DNA from: Myoxocephalus aenaeus
Taxonomy: Eukaryota > Chordata > Actinopteri > Perciformes > Cottidae
Assembly (NCBI GenBank): GCA_038501785.1
Contig: JBAMJR010000001.1
Coordinates: 1,966,001 to 2,030,000 of the forward strand
Direction of reading: 5' to 3'
DNA: 64,000 nucleotides
Shown here one piece after another: positions 23,648 through 35,980 of the stretch; within the stretch, counting starts at the first letter, position 1; the number at the start of each line of letters is the position of its first letter. The translations under genes and the position numbers were made by a program. The notes below the pieces were generated by a model. The model did not search any database and was not told where the DNA came from. It saw only the letters and a program-made list of their open reading frames with translations.

Positions 23648-25849
23648 ATGTTGTCTCGCAAACAGAAGCGGGTGTGGAAATACGTGGAGGAGGGCGGCCT
23701 GCTGAAGCTGAAGTCGTATCTGAAGAAGCACCGCGACCTGGACGTGAACTTCTCCCAGGGCAAGAGGGAGAGGAGCCCGCTGCACTTGGCCTGCAGCCTG
23801 GGAGACGACGCTGCGGTCCGGCTGCTGCTCAAGCACGGAGCCGATGTCCTCCAGAAGGACCGCAAAGGAGACACGGCGTTACACATCGCGGGCAACAGGG
23901 CTCTGAAACACGGGAAAGCAGGTGAGGAGGACACGTAAAGACGCAGGGGGGGGGGGGCTGAGTTTGTACACGTCGGCCGCTGTTTGTCATATCGTGGCTT
24001 TTGTTTTTGTTTTTGTTCCGACAGCCTATGAGGACCTGGTTGTGCCTCTCCAGAAGAGCTGCCCAGAAGCTCTGAACGAGCCCAACAGCGCTGGAGTCAC
24101 TCCTCAAGATCTACTGAACTGGAGGAAACCGAAAACGGTACATTTAGTTATGTTATGGTCAAAAGCTGTTATTAAGAAATGTGTATCTGCAACTAATGAT
24201 ATTTTGCATTGTAGATCAATCTGCTTGTGATCATTTCAGGGAGTAATTGTGTCTGTTAAATGTCAGGAAATGGTAATACAAAAAAAAGGAGATATACATT
24301 AATTGTCCTAAACCAAAACACAAAGCTATTGTTTAATGTTATTTAACAATAAAAGAGCTGGAACAGTTAATTATGCAGTTGGTCGGTCATGGAAGTTTTA
24401 TCAGCATCTAATATATATATATATGTGTGTGTGTGTGTATATTGTTTTAATTTGTTTTCCAAAATAAGAATCCACACTTCATGTTTAAGTGAAGTCTTTT
24501 CTCTGTGTTTATATAATGTTACATTTGAACAAGTTATCATGGTTTTCACTTGCAAGCACTTTGCCATGGTATTTTGGTGATTAACACTCACAATAAACAC
24601 AGTAAATGAGGGGAAAGATACTATACTACAGAAGTTAAGAATCATAAATATAAAATAGAAAGTTACTCTAAAAATATATAGATATCTGTTTTACAATGAA
24701 AAGAGCTCTGAAAATGATTGACATGACGACAACTCTTCCAGGGAGCCATTCACTTCAGTTTTGTGTAATGATCAACTCTCAGTGAACATGTTCAGAGGTA
24801 GTGTGGTTGAAAGACAGATGAATCATTAAATCTCTCTGTACATTGTTTTTCATACCATGCACAAATGTTTGAAAACCACCGTCTGCCTGGAAGGTGAGAG
24901 AAACATCTTTGTGATGTTTATGTAATTTGTAAATACAAAAGTGTGCTTCCTCCGCATCAGACGTCAGCAGAGTAACATTTGATCTGTTTGTTAGTGTCGG
25001 ATCATATTCACATATAATTCCCTTTTTGATATTCTTCAGACTGCCGAAAAAATGAGCCGCCCATCTGAAAAAGACCCCGAGAAGGAGTGGATGGAAAAGC
25101 TGTTTGGTGAATGCGAGGACGAATTCTGTGAATCCTTTGGAGTTTACGATGGTACATTTAAACTCATTATTAAATGCAGAACTCTATTTAATAATGATAA
25201 TTGTAATAATAATAATAATTTCACTTCATAATAACACTGCTGTATTTGTTTCACAGCTGATGATTTTCTTCCTGTAGACGACGACGAGCAAGACTTCGGG
25301 GACTGGGCTGACCGTATTCGAAAAGAATATTTTGATAAAAAGCACGCCGAAGCTCAAAGACTGGCAGCGTCGTCTTCTGGATGGAAGAAGAAGAAGAAGA
25401 GCCAACAAGAGAGCGAGCAGGAAGTGCAAAGCCAGAAGGAGCTGCATGAGAGGCTGCAGAGGGAACACGAAGAGTATCTGGCGCGAGCAGTGCGCAAAGA
25501 GGAAGAGGCTCGGCTGGGTAAGAAGCGTAGTTACGACGAGCGGTGTGCTGCAACGTTTAGTGGCGGCTCTTCGTCGGTCGGCACCAAGCTGAGCTACAGC
25601 GATATCCCCTGGCCAGCCCCTAAAGGCACAGTAAAGGAGATGCTGGATGTGATGCTGCACGGCGTGGACAGGAAGGACTTGCCGGTGTTCCGTAAAATGC
25701 TCCTGAAGCAGCAAACGCTGTGGCATCCGGATAAATTTGCTCAGCGATGTGAAGCTCGATTAGAGGAGGAGGACAAGAAACGGATCCTGGACACGGTTAC
25801 GGCACTGTCGCAGGAGCTCAACAGGCTGGCCCAGAGTCTGAGGACTTAA
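23648..25849 (+). CDS. nfkbil1: NF-kappa-B inhibitor-like protein 1
   Basis: A nuclear ankyrin-repeat protein (IkB-like), linked in mammals to NF-kB and innate immune control and to splicing. Exons are 23648-23921, 24025-24137, 25040-25151 and 25257-25849, giving 363 codons plus stop against 381 in human. Seen: an N-terminal basic stretch (LSRKQKRVWKYVEEGG); ankyrin units around residues 42-95 (SPLHLACSLGDDAAVRLLL, GDTALHIAG); an acidic middle; a lysine/glutamate-rich coiled-coil-like stretch; the family block SYSDIPWPAPKG; and a C-terminal helix-HPD-helix unit with HPD at 323-325. All junctions are canonical and in frame. Human NFKBIL1 lies in the class III MHC region, so its place between an apelin receptor and a V-ATPase subunit is a different linkage. 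Confidence 0.95.
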
Positions 25850-26475
25850 AATCTAGCAAATAGTATCATTTACTATGTGAACTATGTTACTATGTGCTTT
25901 TCTGGAAAACTCTGTAAACAAACTGAATTCTACACACAATTTGTTCCATGAATGCAAAAATCCATGCAGCACACTGTTTGGCAACGTTTTGGTCTTCATA
26001 CGTTCTTCAGGTGAAATTCATTCAGACACACAGCACCAGGATGTAAATGTAGCCCAGGGAGTAAAAAACACAAAGCAGAGGGCAGGGTGCCTCTTAGCAT
26101 TTATGCAAATCAAGGAGAAGATATCAGGTGGTTTCAGGATTCACAAACGCACCTGGAAGCTGCACAGGGAGCAGTTGAGCATTAAGTGCCTTGCTCAAGA
26201 GTATACAAGGATGGTAATAATGTTCAGATGTATGCTGCTAGTCTTCTTTATCCTTGAGGCCCACCACTGCCATTGAAGTAGACCACTACTGTGCTCCTAA
26301 TATGCAGGGGGAAATGGAAGTCACTTGATATAAAAACCTCTGCCGTTATTGTGAAAATTTGCTTTGTTTCCAGAAATATGAGTGTGTACTTGCAGGATTG
26401 ATACAATAGAGATTGAACCCACAGAGGATCAATACAGCCATTGGCATGCTTCTGTTAAATGCCTGATTTAAAGAA

Positions 26476-26481
26476 AATAAA
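26476..26481 (+). other. Likely nfkbil1 polyadenylation signal
   Basis: AATAAA about 630 bp after the stop codon, the first good signal downstream in a sequence without coding features. The interval 25850-26475 is therefore read as 3' UTR. Confidence 0.5.
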
Positions 26482-27904
26482 ATGAACGACATCATCCAGC
26501 TTTTTCAAACCCTGAGTAACATTTGTGTTGAGTCATACTACCAGTATTTGTTACTACTAAATCAGGCAACAGCATGTAGTTAAAACATCTCATCAGAAAG
26601 ATGCTCGTACCCGTGATCAGCAGATCTATTACAACTTGCAGTGGTAATTTATCACGAGGGAAGATTTGCTCTTAAAACGCAAAAAAAACAAAGATCATCC
26701 TGAAATACCCTAAATAAAGGATTTCACACAAAGAAGAGCAGATGGTCGGTCCGCTTTCAGTGATGGAACAGAATTAGGAGATGCGCTGGTTGCCAGGTTT
26801 GTGAGCGGGCCACCTTTTAAAATTGAAACTTTCCATTTACATGCACAATTTCAATCGAGACAAAGGAATTAATTGAAAGCTTATATAGGGGCTAATTCAC
26901 CAAAATATGAATGAATAATAATAATATGACCTCATAAAACAAAATGAGAGGTTCGAATATATTATTAAAACAATGTCACGAAGGTTAAAATGATTATTAT
27001 CCTATATCTTCAAAAACATTTTGATTATTATGAAATACACCATATTTTGTTTTACAACTGTTCATACTGTCCTTGTCTCATAAAGCGTTTCTTGTGAGTT
27101 GCAGACTCATTGGTGTGCTTTATTGTGTACATTTGGCAGTTTGGGTCACCTAATGTTGATTCAGCAGGGCGTGAGAGCTGCAGGTTACGTGTCAAATAAA
27201 CGTCAGACAAACTACATATATCGACAAATATGATGTAAATTGTATTTCTCCTCTTAACTGTCAGATAAAACCTCTTTAACGAGCGTCGTTTTGTAATTCA
27301 AGAGTCAACGATTATTGCGGAGGATGCGACCCTATCTGGCAACCCGGAGACGCAGTCTGTCAATTGCCGGGCGACGTAGCGAGAATAAAGGCCGTAGCCT
27401 ATTTCTGACTGGCTTTTTATAACGTGTGATGCTACCTTCAGCCCCATTTGTCTCCATGGAGGGCTGAGCATTTATCTTTGAGTTCGCCTGTTGCTCGTTT
27501 CTGTTGCGGCCCGCGTTGCGTCGTCGCCGTGTTTCTGCGCCGTAATGTCAGGTGTTCAAGGTAAAGAGCCCACAGGATGACTCCCTTCTCTGGGATCGCT
27601 CGGTGTAAAAATGTGCATTAGGGACGTTTCTGTCTTTGTTTTCATATAGTTTCATGTTTGTATAGAAATCAGACTGCTTTGGACGGAGACAAAGCGGAGC
27701 GACACCCAGACTCAGAATGAGGAAAATGTCTCTTCTGAGAATCGTCATTATTGATAGACAATAACTAATCCTCGCGGGGATGTTGATTGGTTAACGGGTT
27801 TAAAGCGATGTCCTATATTCGCTGGTAGTCAGCGGCTCGTTGTCCAGCGTCAGAAGGCTCCAGACAGTATCAGGCGGCGGAGGAGATCTGTCTGGCGGAT
27901 AAAG
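26482..27904 (+). promoter_or_regulatory. Intergenic spacer and atp6v0a2 promoter/5' UTR
   Basis: AT-rich spacer to about 27270, then a CpG-richer stretch (27280-27560 and 27830-27904) that probably holds the V-ATPase gene promoter. At 27545 an ATG is followed 16 nt later by a consensus donor (CAAGGTAAAG), the shape of a tiny first exon, but no partner exon could be assigned. No TATA box is obvious. Confidence 0.4.
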
Positions 27905-30900
27905 ATGGTGTTTCGGAGCGAGGAGATATGCTTGGCGCAATTGTTTCTGCAGTCCGGCTCTGAATATGACTGCATCAGTGAGCTCGGGCAGCTGGGGCTG
28001 GTCGAGTTTCGAGATGTAAGTAGAAATGATGCACACAATTTCTTTTTTTTTTTTAAACATAATTTGTTTTAATTATATTCTCCCATCCCTTTGAAAGTAT
28101 GTGTGCTTATGTATATGTATTATTTTAGTACGCCTATCTGTATTGTTTTAATACATAATGCTTATCCTTACCTGTGCTTTTCTATATGGGTGCATGCTTG
28201 AGGGATGGGGGTGAATGGGGGAACGGCCTCCTATAAATAGACCCAAATGTTCTTAGACTTAGCCACCTGAATATCTGCATTAGGACTGACTTTTCATGTT
28301 CAATTTAATTCAACAAAAATGATTAAGGGGTTTAATTAAAGTCACATTCCTCCACATTGCACTTGTCTTGGGGGAGAGTATTATTACAGTATTTAAAGTA
28401 TGATGAACAAGAATTAACAATATTATAGCCGGTCTAAAACTTTGTGAAGATGCCATGATGAACCTTGTTATCGCACATGCACCTGACTGGTGCAGTACCT
28501 TGCAGCAGCTCGCCTGACCTGTGATGCTTCCTCTGGTTTCAGCTCAACCCAAGTGTCAGCTCATTCCAGCGGCGCTTCGTCAGCGAAATCAAGAGATGTG
28601 AGGAGATGGAGAGGATTCTGGGTAAGAGAGCACCTGGGCTGGTTCATGTGGGAGTATAGCCTTGAGCACATGTATCGTCAGGGGAAGTAAGCAGCTCAAG
28701 GCTGGTTGTGTTTTGTAGAAATGTGCAGCTTGTCTGACACTCCAGTTATAATTACCATGAAATAAAACTGTGGACTTTTTTTGTGGACAGGCTACCTGCT
28801 GAGGGAGATTCAAAAGACTAATATAGCCGTTCCAGAGGAGGATGAGAGCCCGCTGGCTCCTCCCCCCAGACAAGTCCTTGAGATCATGGTGAGTGTCACT
28901 TCAACCACATTTGACTGTAAACGTATCCTATTAGTACACTTGTCGTAGTGTTTAATAAAGTGCATTTAGATGAACACAACTATATATAAGAGTTGTTTGG
29001 AACATAGAGAAACCTGGCTATCATATCTCTGTATCCTAATAATGAACAGGTTTTTGATAGCTATAGCAGTGCATGTGTTGCGTTGCTTCCTCCAGATCTG
29101 TTAACTTCCAGCTTCCTTTAACTTTATGGTTGGACAAATCATACATTATTCCACACTGTGTGGCGGTATCGTACATATATACTGTATCATCTTGCTTCAG
29201 CTCTGATACTTGCATGATCTTATAACTGCACCAATCCATCAAATGGAACTATTCTAGATTTCCCCCAAGTTAAGCCTGAACCATTTGTTATCTTTAGAAA
29301 GGTTGGGACTTCTAGTAGAGAATACCTCTTGTCTAGATTTAGCGGCTCCATGTAGTCATCAGTAATGGAAGACAATCAAATGTATCTTCTGCACTCCTGA
29401 CATCCTACTTTCACATTCATGTAGCTCATAATTACATAATGTATCGTCATATTTTTTGTTGTTCCACTGCTCCCTAACTCACTTGCACACATAGTGGAAC
29501 ATTATAAGAAACCTGGACGAGTTGTTTAATTGCAACAATATCCTGGTTTCAGAACTCCTTTTAACATAATGAAGTTTCTCATAACTTGTGTCTGAAAGTA
29601 GGATATTATGTTTAAATGCACAACACATTATATCTTATATCCTATATCCTAATATCTTTTTATTGTTTATTTAGTAAATTATTCATCAAATTTAAAAGTA
29701 TTTACATTTTTTTACAATAGATTTTCTCTTCTTCTTTCTGTCTGGCTACTGTAACAATGCACGTGTAGTTCTTAAGTGGATTAAGTATTTCTTAATGGAG
29801 TTAGATTTTAGGAAAATCAATTGAAGATTGCAACTTCTACTAATAAGACGGTGGTGGACTTCCGCCGGGGTAAACGCTCTCCTCCGGTACCGGTGAGCAT
29901 ACAGGGACTGGACATTGAGATCGTTAAATCTTATAAGTACCTGGGTGTCCACTTGAACAACAAACTGGACTGGTCCGACCACGTACACGCACTTTATAAA
30001 AAGGGACAGAGCAGACTCTTTCTGCTAAGGAAACTGAGGTCTTTTGGGGTGCAGGGAGCACTCCTGAAGACCTTCTTTGACTCTGTGGTGGCATCAGCCA
30101 TCTTTTATGGAGTGGTCTTCTGGAGCAGCAGCATCACGGCACCTGACAGGAGGAGACTGGACAAGCTGGCGAGGAAGGCCAGCAGCGTGCTGGGGCGTCC
30201 TCTGGATACCGTGGAGGTGGTGGGGGACAGGAGGATGATGAGTAAGCTCTCGTCCATGATAAGCCACGCCTCCCACCCCATGCAGGACACTCTAGCAGCG
30301 CTGCACAGCTCCTTCAGTCACCGGCTGATTCATTCCCGGTGTCTGAGGGAGAGGTACCGCAAGTCTTTTCTTCCCGCTGCGGTCAGGCTGCACAACCAGC
30401 TGAGCTCCCAGTAGACCACTCTGACAACTGAACACTTGAACTGAACTTGGTCACTTTATCATTCACCTGGTGCAATATTATTACGTATATTACGTGTATT
30501 TACGTGCAATACGTTTAAGTACTTTTCTATTCAGTCTGTATATTAATATTTCTCTACTGTTTTACTGCTCATTTATATTTATTTACATTACTTGTTTCTA
30601 TTGTATTATTCTTTTTATTCACTTGTGAGCAAGGCTGCTGTAATCCTGTAATTTCCCCACTGCGGGACTAATAAAGGATTATCTTATTTTATCTTATCTT
30701 ATAAAGGTAAAATGGCAATTCGCAACATGTGGCATCTGTGCATATTTTAAAAACTAATTGATAGATGGAATGAGCACCCCATTGACATCAGGAGAGCAGA
30801 AAGTCTCTACATCTTCCGTCGCAAACTAAAAACACATCTTTTTCGACGATACCTTGAATAAGGAAGGTAGCGCCGTAGTAGCACTTTAATAGCACTTCAG

Positions 30901-33900
30901 TAGCACTTACGGATAGCACTTTGTAGTTTGACTTTGTTGAAGAAATTGTACTTTCTTGATTCTTGTTGTTCTGAGTTTGTATGGTTGAATGCACTTATTG
31001 TAAGTCGCTTTGGATAAAAGCGTCAGCTAAATGAAATGTAATGACAAATGCTGCAAATAGGGAAACTAATATGACCCAACTTTAGCAGTGATATTTATTG
31101 TAATTAAGTGAATAGTTCCTCCTCCCATTAATCAATCTTTATCTACAGTGATAATATTACATTTGGATGCCAGTCATATTTACTGTTGCTTCTCGTCTAC
31201 CTGAGTTAATGGAAGAAGTCAACTTGCTGCTGAATGCAGGCTCATAAGCTGGTGTTCAATGTGTGGTGACGTGCAGGAGCAGCTTCAGAGGCTGGAGATG
31301 GAGCTCAGCGAGGTGGCCAGAAACAAAGAGAAGCTGCAGAGGAACCTCCTGGAGCTCACAGAGTACACGCACATGCTGAAGATCACGCGCACCTTCATAC
31401 ACAGCCGCTCCAGAGTAAGTGTGTTTCCAACCGTCTCTCACTTGCCGCTTTTGTTCCAGTCCCACTCTGTTTGCACCTTTAGGCGATATGCTCCCACTCA
31501 CCTCACCGGCAGTGCCTTGTTTTCTTGTGAGTGTGTTTTGTTTCCCGGCACGACAGAAGTGAAACTAGAGCCGACTTTAATTAAAGTCACGGCGCCAAAG
31601 CAGTCGTTACAAGCAGCCCCCGACTCACCCGGGCTGCTGTGTTAAAAAGGGATACAGCAAAGAGCAACAAGGATTATGAGCAGTTAATGTAAGCTGAACA
31701 TGTTCCCTTTCATAATTAGCATGAGGCTCTTGGTCCCCAGTATGAAGAATTCCCCACGATGGAGACCGACACGGTGACGGGATGCACTGGTATGCAAAGA
31801 CTCGGAGCCAAGCTGGGGTGAGCCGCAAGACGTTTACATCCACTCAACAGGACGTCGTAATGTGGTCTACTGTTAAGAAATTAACTGTTAACCTAATGTG
31901 ATGTCTTTTGGCTGTAGGTTTGTTTCTGGTCTCATCCAGCGGGTGAAGGTGGAGGCCTTTGAGCGCATGTTGTGGAGAGTGTGTAAGGGTTACACCATCC
32001 TCAGCTACGCAGAAGTGGATGAGAATCTCGCTGATCTCGACACTGTGAGTAAAATTGCTTACTTCAGGATGTTAAGAGAGATACTGTAACATTTGTTCTG
32101 CCTGTCGTAATCAATCAAGAATTGCTGTTTATTATTTTAAAACTTGTTTCCTCTATCAGCTTCTGAGCAACAGGGTCTTACATGAACACAGTTATCTGTT
32201 AAAGTTAGAACTCTTTTGGTTATTTCACGCCGGAGATTTTTGCATTTGAGTGTTCATCCTCGCTTTTCTCACTGGCTTGTTGTTGGCAAGGCTCAGTTGG
32301 AAAAAGTTGGCTTTTTGTGTTCATGTTGCTAATGTAAATCTGATTAAACCACATTCATAATTGGGTTATTTTTGAAGAGCCGGTGAAGCTCCGACGCTTA
32401 CAAATCTCTTACAAAGAGCAATGGAAAACATATAGATATAAATAGATAGTATTATCCAACTGTTGCTAATTAAAATGACAGATTAATGCAGCTATATCTA
32501 ATTAAAGTCGAGGCTAAAATTAAGAAGAACAAAAAAATAGCTGTTCCCTGATTAATGTGCTCTTCGCAGCTGGTGTCTGAATTCAGCCAAAGATCTATTG
32601 TGAGTTACTGTAAAAGAAACATCACTGATACGTTGTATAGTTCTAAATATTGAAAGTAACAAAGAAATAGAGAAATAATCGAGAGATAGTTTTGATGTTT
32701 TCAAGGGCTTTAACCTAAAACTCCAGGGTTTAGCTGGCATGTCAATACAATGATGCTCCTGTAATTATAACATAAATGATACATCCTACTTGTGTACCAG
32801 CAACAATAGTTTTTCTTTATGACCTTTTGTGAACTGACAACTGGCCTGCTCTGTGTTGTTTCAGGGTGAGATCAGCAAAAATGTTGTGTTTCTAATCTCT
32901 TTCTGGGGAGACCAGATCGGACAGAAAGTACAAAAAATCTGTGATTGGTAAGAATACCATCATCACATGACTTATGAGTACAACAAATCCTGCTGTATTC
33001 TGCATCAGCACTCACGTCTGTCTCTGTTGTCCTCAGCTACCACTGCCATCTTTACCCGCACCCTGAGAGCGATGAGGAGCGGGCAGATGTGTTGGACAGC
33101 TTAAGGACTCGCATCCAAGACCTCAACAATGTAAGACTGATAAAGAGAGGCGTTCAACGCGCTCACGCGCTCTCACCGAGTTTGTAGTAATTGCTGCGTT
33201 CCTGCAGGTGCTGCACCGCACTGAGGACTACCTGAGGCAGGTTCTGCAGAAGGCCTCGGAGTCGGCCTATAGCTGGGTTGTGAAGGTGAAAAAGATGAAG
33301 GCAATCTACCACATCCTGAACCTCTGCAGCTTCGACGTCACCAACAAGTGTCTGATTGCTGAGGTGTGGTGTCCCGTCAGTGACCTGGCAAACCTGCGGG
33401 GGGCGCTAGAAGAGGGCTCGGTGAGGAAAATTTGAAAGAAACATTTCTTACAGGGATAAATGTGTGTCGTCTTTAACCCGAACCAAAGAAGTGATTAGAG
33501 TCAATTAAAACAGTAATAATGATAACACCACCACAGACAATGTAGATACATTTTTACCCATTTTCTTTGACATCTTGAACTTATTTTCTTACATTTGATT
33601 TGACGCTCCAAAGCTCCAAAACACAAAATACCAAAAGGCCCAAATATTGTTTGCAAATGGTGTTTGACTAATTGCAAAGCTTTAATAGTTCATTAGATTT
33701 AGGGCTCGTTATAATAATCAGTGTTGCTCCTCTCAATATAATTGACACTGCTTATCTTACTTCTTATTATGTTAAGCACTCAAATTGTATCACTAAGAGG
33801 CATTTTTTATTATTTCCCAATAATACAGGCGTTAGGCTTTTTGGACGACTCCCTCTCCTGAACCACTCCATCTGTCATGTTTAATATTCCATTATTGGCT

Positions 33901-35939
33901 GTATGAGTTGTTGTTGTTGTTGTTGTTGTAGTTTCTCAGTTTTTGTCACTTGCTGTACAGTATGTGTTGGTAATTCCTACATGCTCCAAGCTGATTGTTT
34001 TCAGATCAAATGTCCCCCAGAATGTACTAGAGAAAAACTTCCTGGTCAAAGGATCAGTAAAACCTGTGAATATTTGACAAGAGACATGAGTGAGCAAAGT
34101 GAGCTCCAAACATCATCAATGTGTCTTTTTCTGTGAATATTTAACGCTGGCTACTCATTTCTCAATCGTCCTTTGCATTTGCTTTGAACAGAGAAAAGGT
34201 GATGCCACCGTGCCGTCCTTTGTGAACCGCATCCCGAGCACCGACACTCCGCCCACCTTGTTAAGAACCAACAAGTTCACGTCTGGCTTTCAGAGCATCG
34301 TGGAGGCGTATGGGGTGGGGGACTATCGCGAGGTAAGCCCAGGTAAGAACTCCGTCTGTGTCATGTAAAAATAAACTATATAAAGTGTCTTTTTGTTTGC
34401 TTTGGAGAAGGTCAGAGTAAGTACATTAAAGCTCTTTTCTCACATTGGCAGCTCCCTACACCATCATCACATTCCCCTTTCTGTTTGCTGTGATGTTCGG
34501 TGACCTCGGGCACGGGATGGTAATGACTCTCTTCGCCTTGTGGATGGTGCTGACCGAAAAAAAGCAGACCAAGAAACAGTCCGCTAATGAGGTAGGGATG
34601 AGTTGTATGGGTGCTCTCCTCATCCATAATGCTGAGACTCATGATTGTAAGTTAGTTTCGGCTGATAGTCGTGTCTCTGTTGATCTCAGATATGGACGAC
34701 GTTCTTCAACGGTCGTTACATCATCCTGATGATGGGGATTTTTTCTATCTACACCGGGCTGATTTACAATGACTGTTTCTCCAAGTCTCTCAATATATTT
34801 GGCTCGAGCTGGAGCGTCAAGGCCATGTTCACAAATCAGCAGTGGACGTGAGTTAGCAGTAAAATACACACACGCAGAAACTTTTTTTTTTGTCTGTATG
34901 TTTTTTAATACGTTTTTTCTAACTAATACATATCTTTTTTTACATTGCAGAAATAAAACCCTCCAAACAAATGCTTTGCTCACGCTAGACCCCAACGTCA
35001 GCGGTGTTTTCAGTGGACCGTACCCATTTGGCATCGATCCTGTGAGTAAATGCTCTTTGACATTACTGCCAGAATGTAATTGACTCATTTTCTTGTCATT
35101 TTCACTGAGATGCTTTTTAATATCAGATATGGAACCTGGCGGTGAACCGGCTGTCCTTCCTCAACTCCTACAAGATGAAGATGTCAGTTATTATCGGAGT
35201 AATGCACATGAGCTTTGGAGTGGTGCTGAGTGTCTTCAATCACTTGTGAGTGGCTCGAGATATAAGTCCCAACAGCAACCTACATCACTTTTACTCATTT
35301 AGCCTACTTAGCATGAACATCCATCAGTGTTCATCAGCATGTGCAGTTCAAATGTCAGTTCAAAAGTGCCAGTATCTTCTAAAATACAACTGTCACTCCT
35401 CTTGTGTTTATATTTTAATAACTAACTAACTAACCAGCATCAACTGAGTCACGTAAAGAATATAAAGAATATTACCAGCATTATACTTGTTTTGCAAGGA
35501 GGTCTGATGCAGCAACCACAGCAGGGAGTAATATCTCAAAATGTGAAATATCTGTATTTTCAGTTGTTCAATTGGTACACATTTGATTATTTCCAAGCAT
35601 TACCTCTTTTTTAAATTAACCATCTTTTAGTGAGTGATTATCTTGAAATGTAAAAAGTAGCTGTAAATAACAGGAAGCCTCCCATCCCATTTGAAAGTGC
35701 AGTTTCCAGTCAGTTATTCATATTTTTTAAATGTATTTCAAGGAAACTCTGGAAGTAAATGAGTGGGTACCTGACTATGTGTACTTTTTTATATTTACAT
35801 AGTTCTTTCCAAGAAACTATTAAAAGTTACAGTTATTCAGCTAATCATAAATGTCTTTAATCTTTCTGTAAAAACAATAATGCCCACCCACACCCCATGT
35901 TGGTCTTGGTTACACACAAAGAAAGAAAGAAATAGAAGA

Positions 35940-35980
<41 letters not shown>

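Noticed and set aside
27545..27560. ATG plus 16 nt followed by a consensus donor upstream of atp6v0a2
   Set aside because: Looks like a tiny first coding exon, but no matching acceptor and continuing frame could be found, so it is not listed as a gene.
30788..30994. Minus-strand 68-codon frame in the V-ATPase intron
   Set aside because: It overlaps the LINE 3' end, whose coding and tail signals are on the plus strand.
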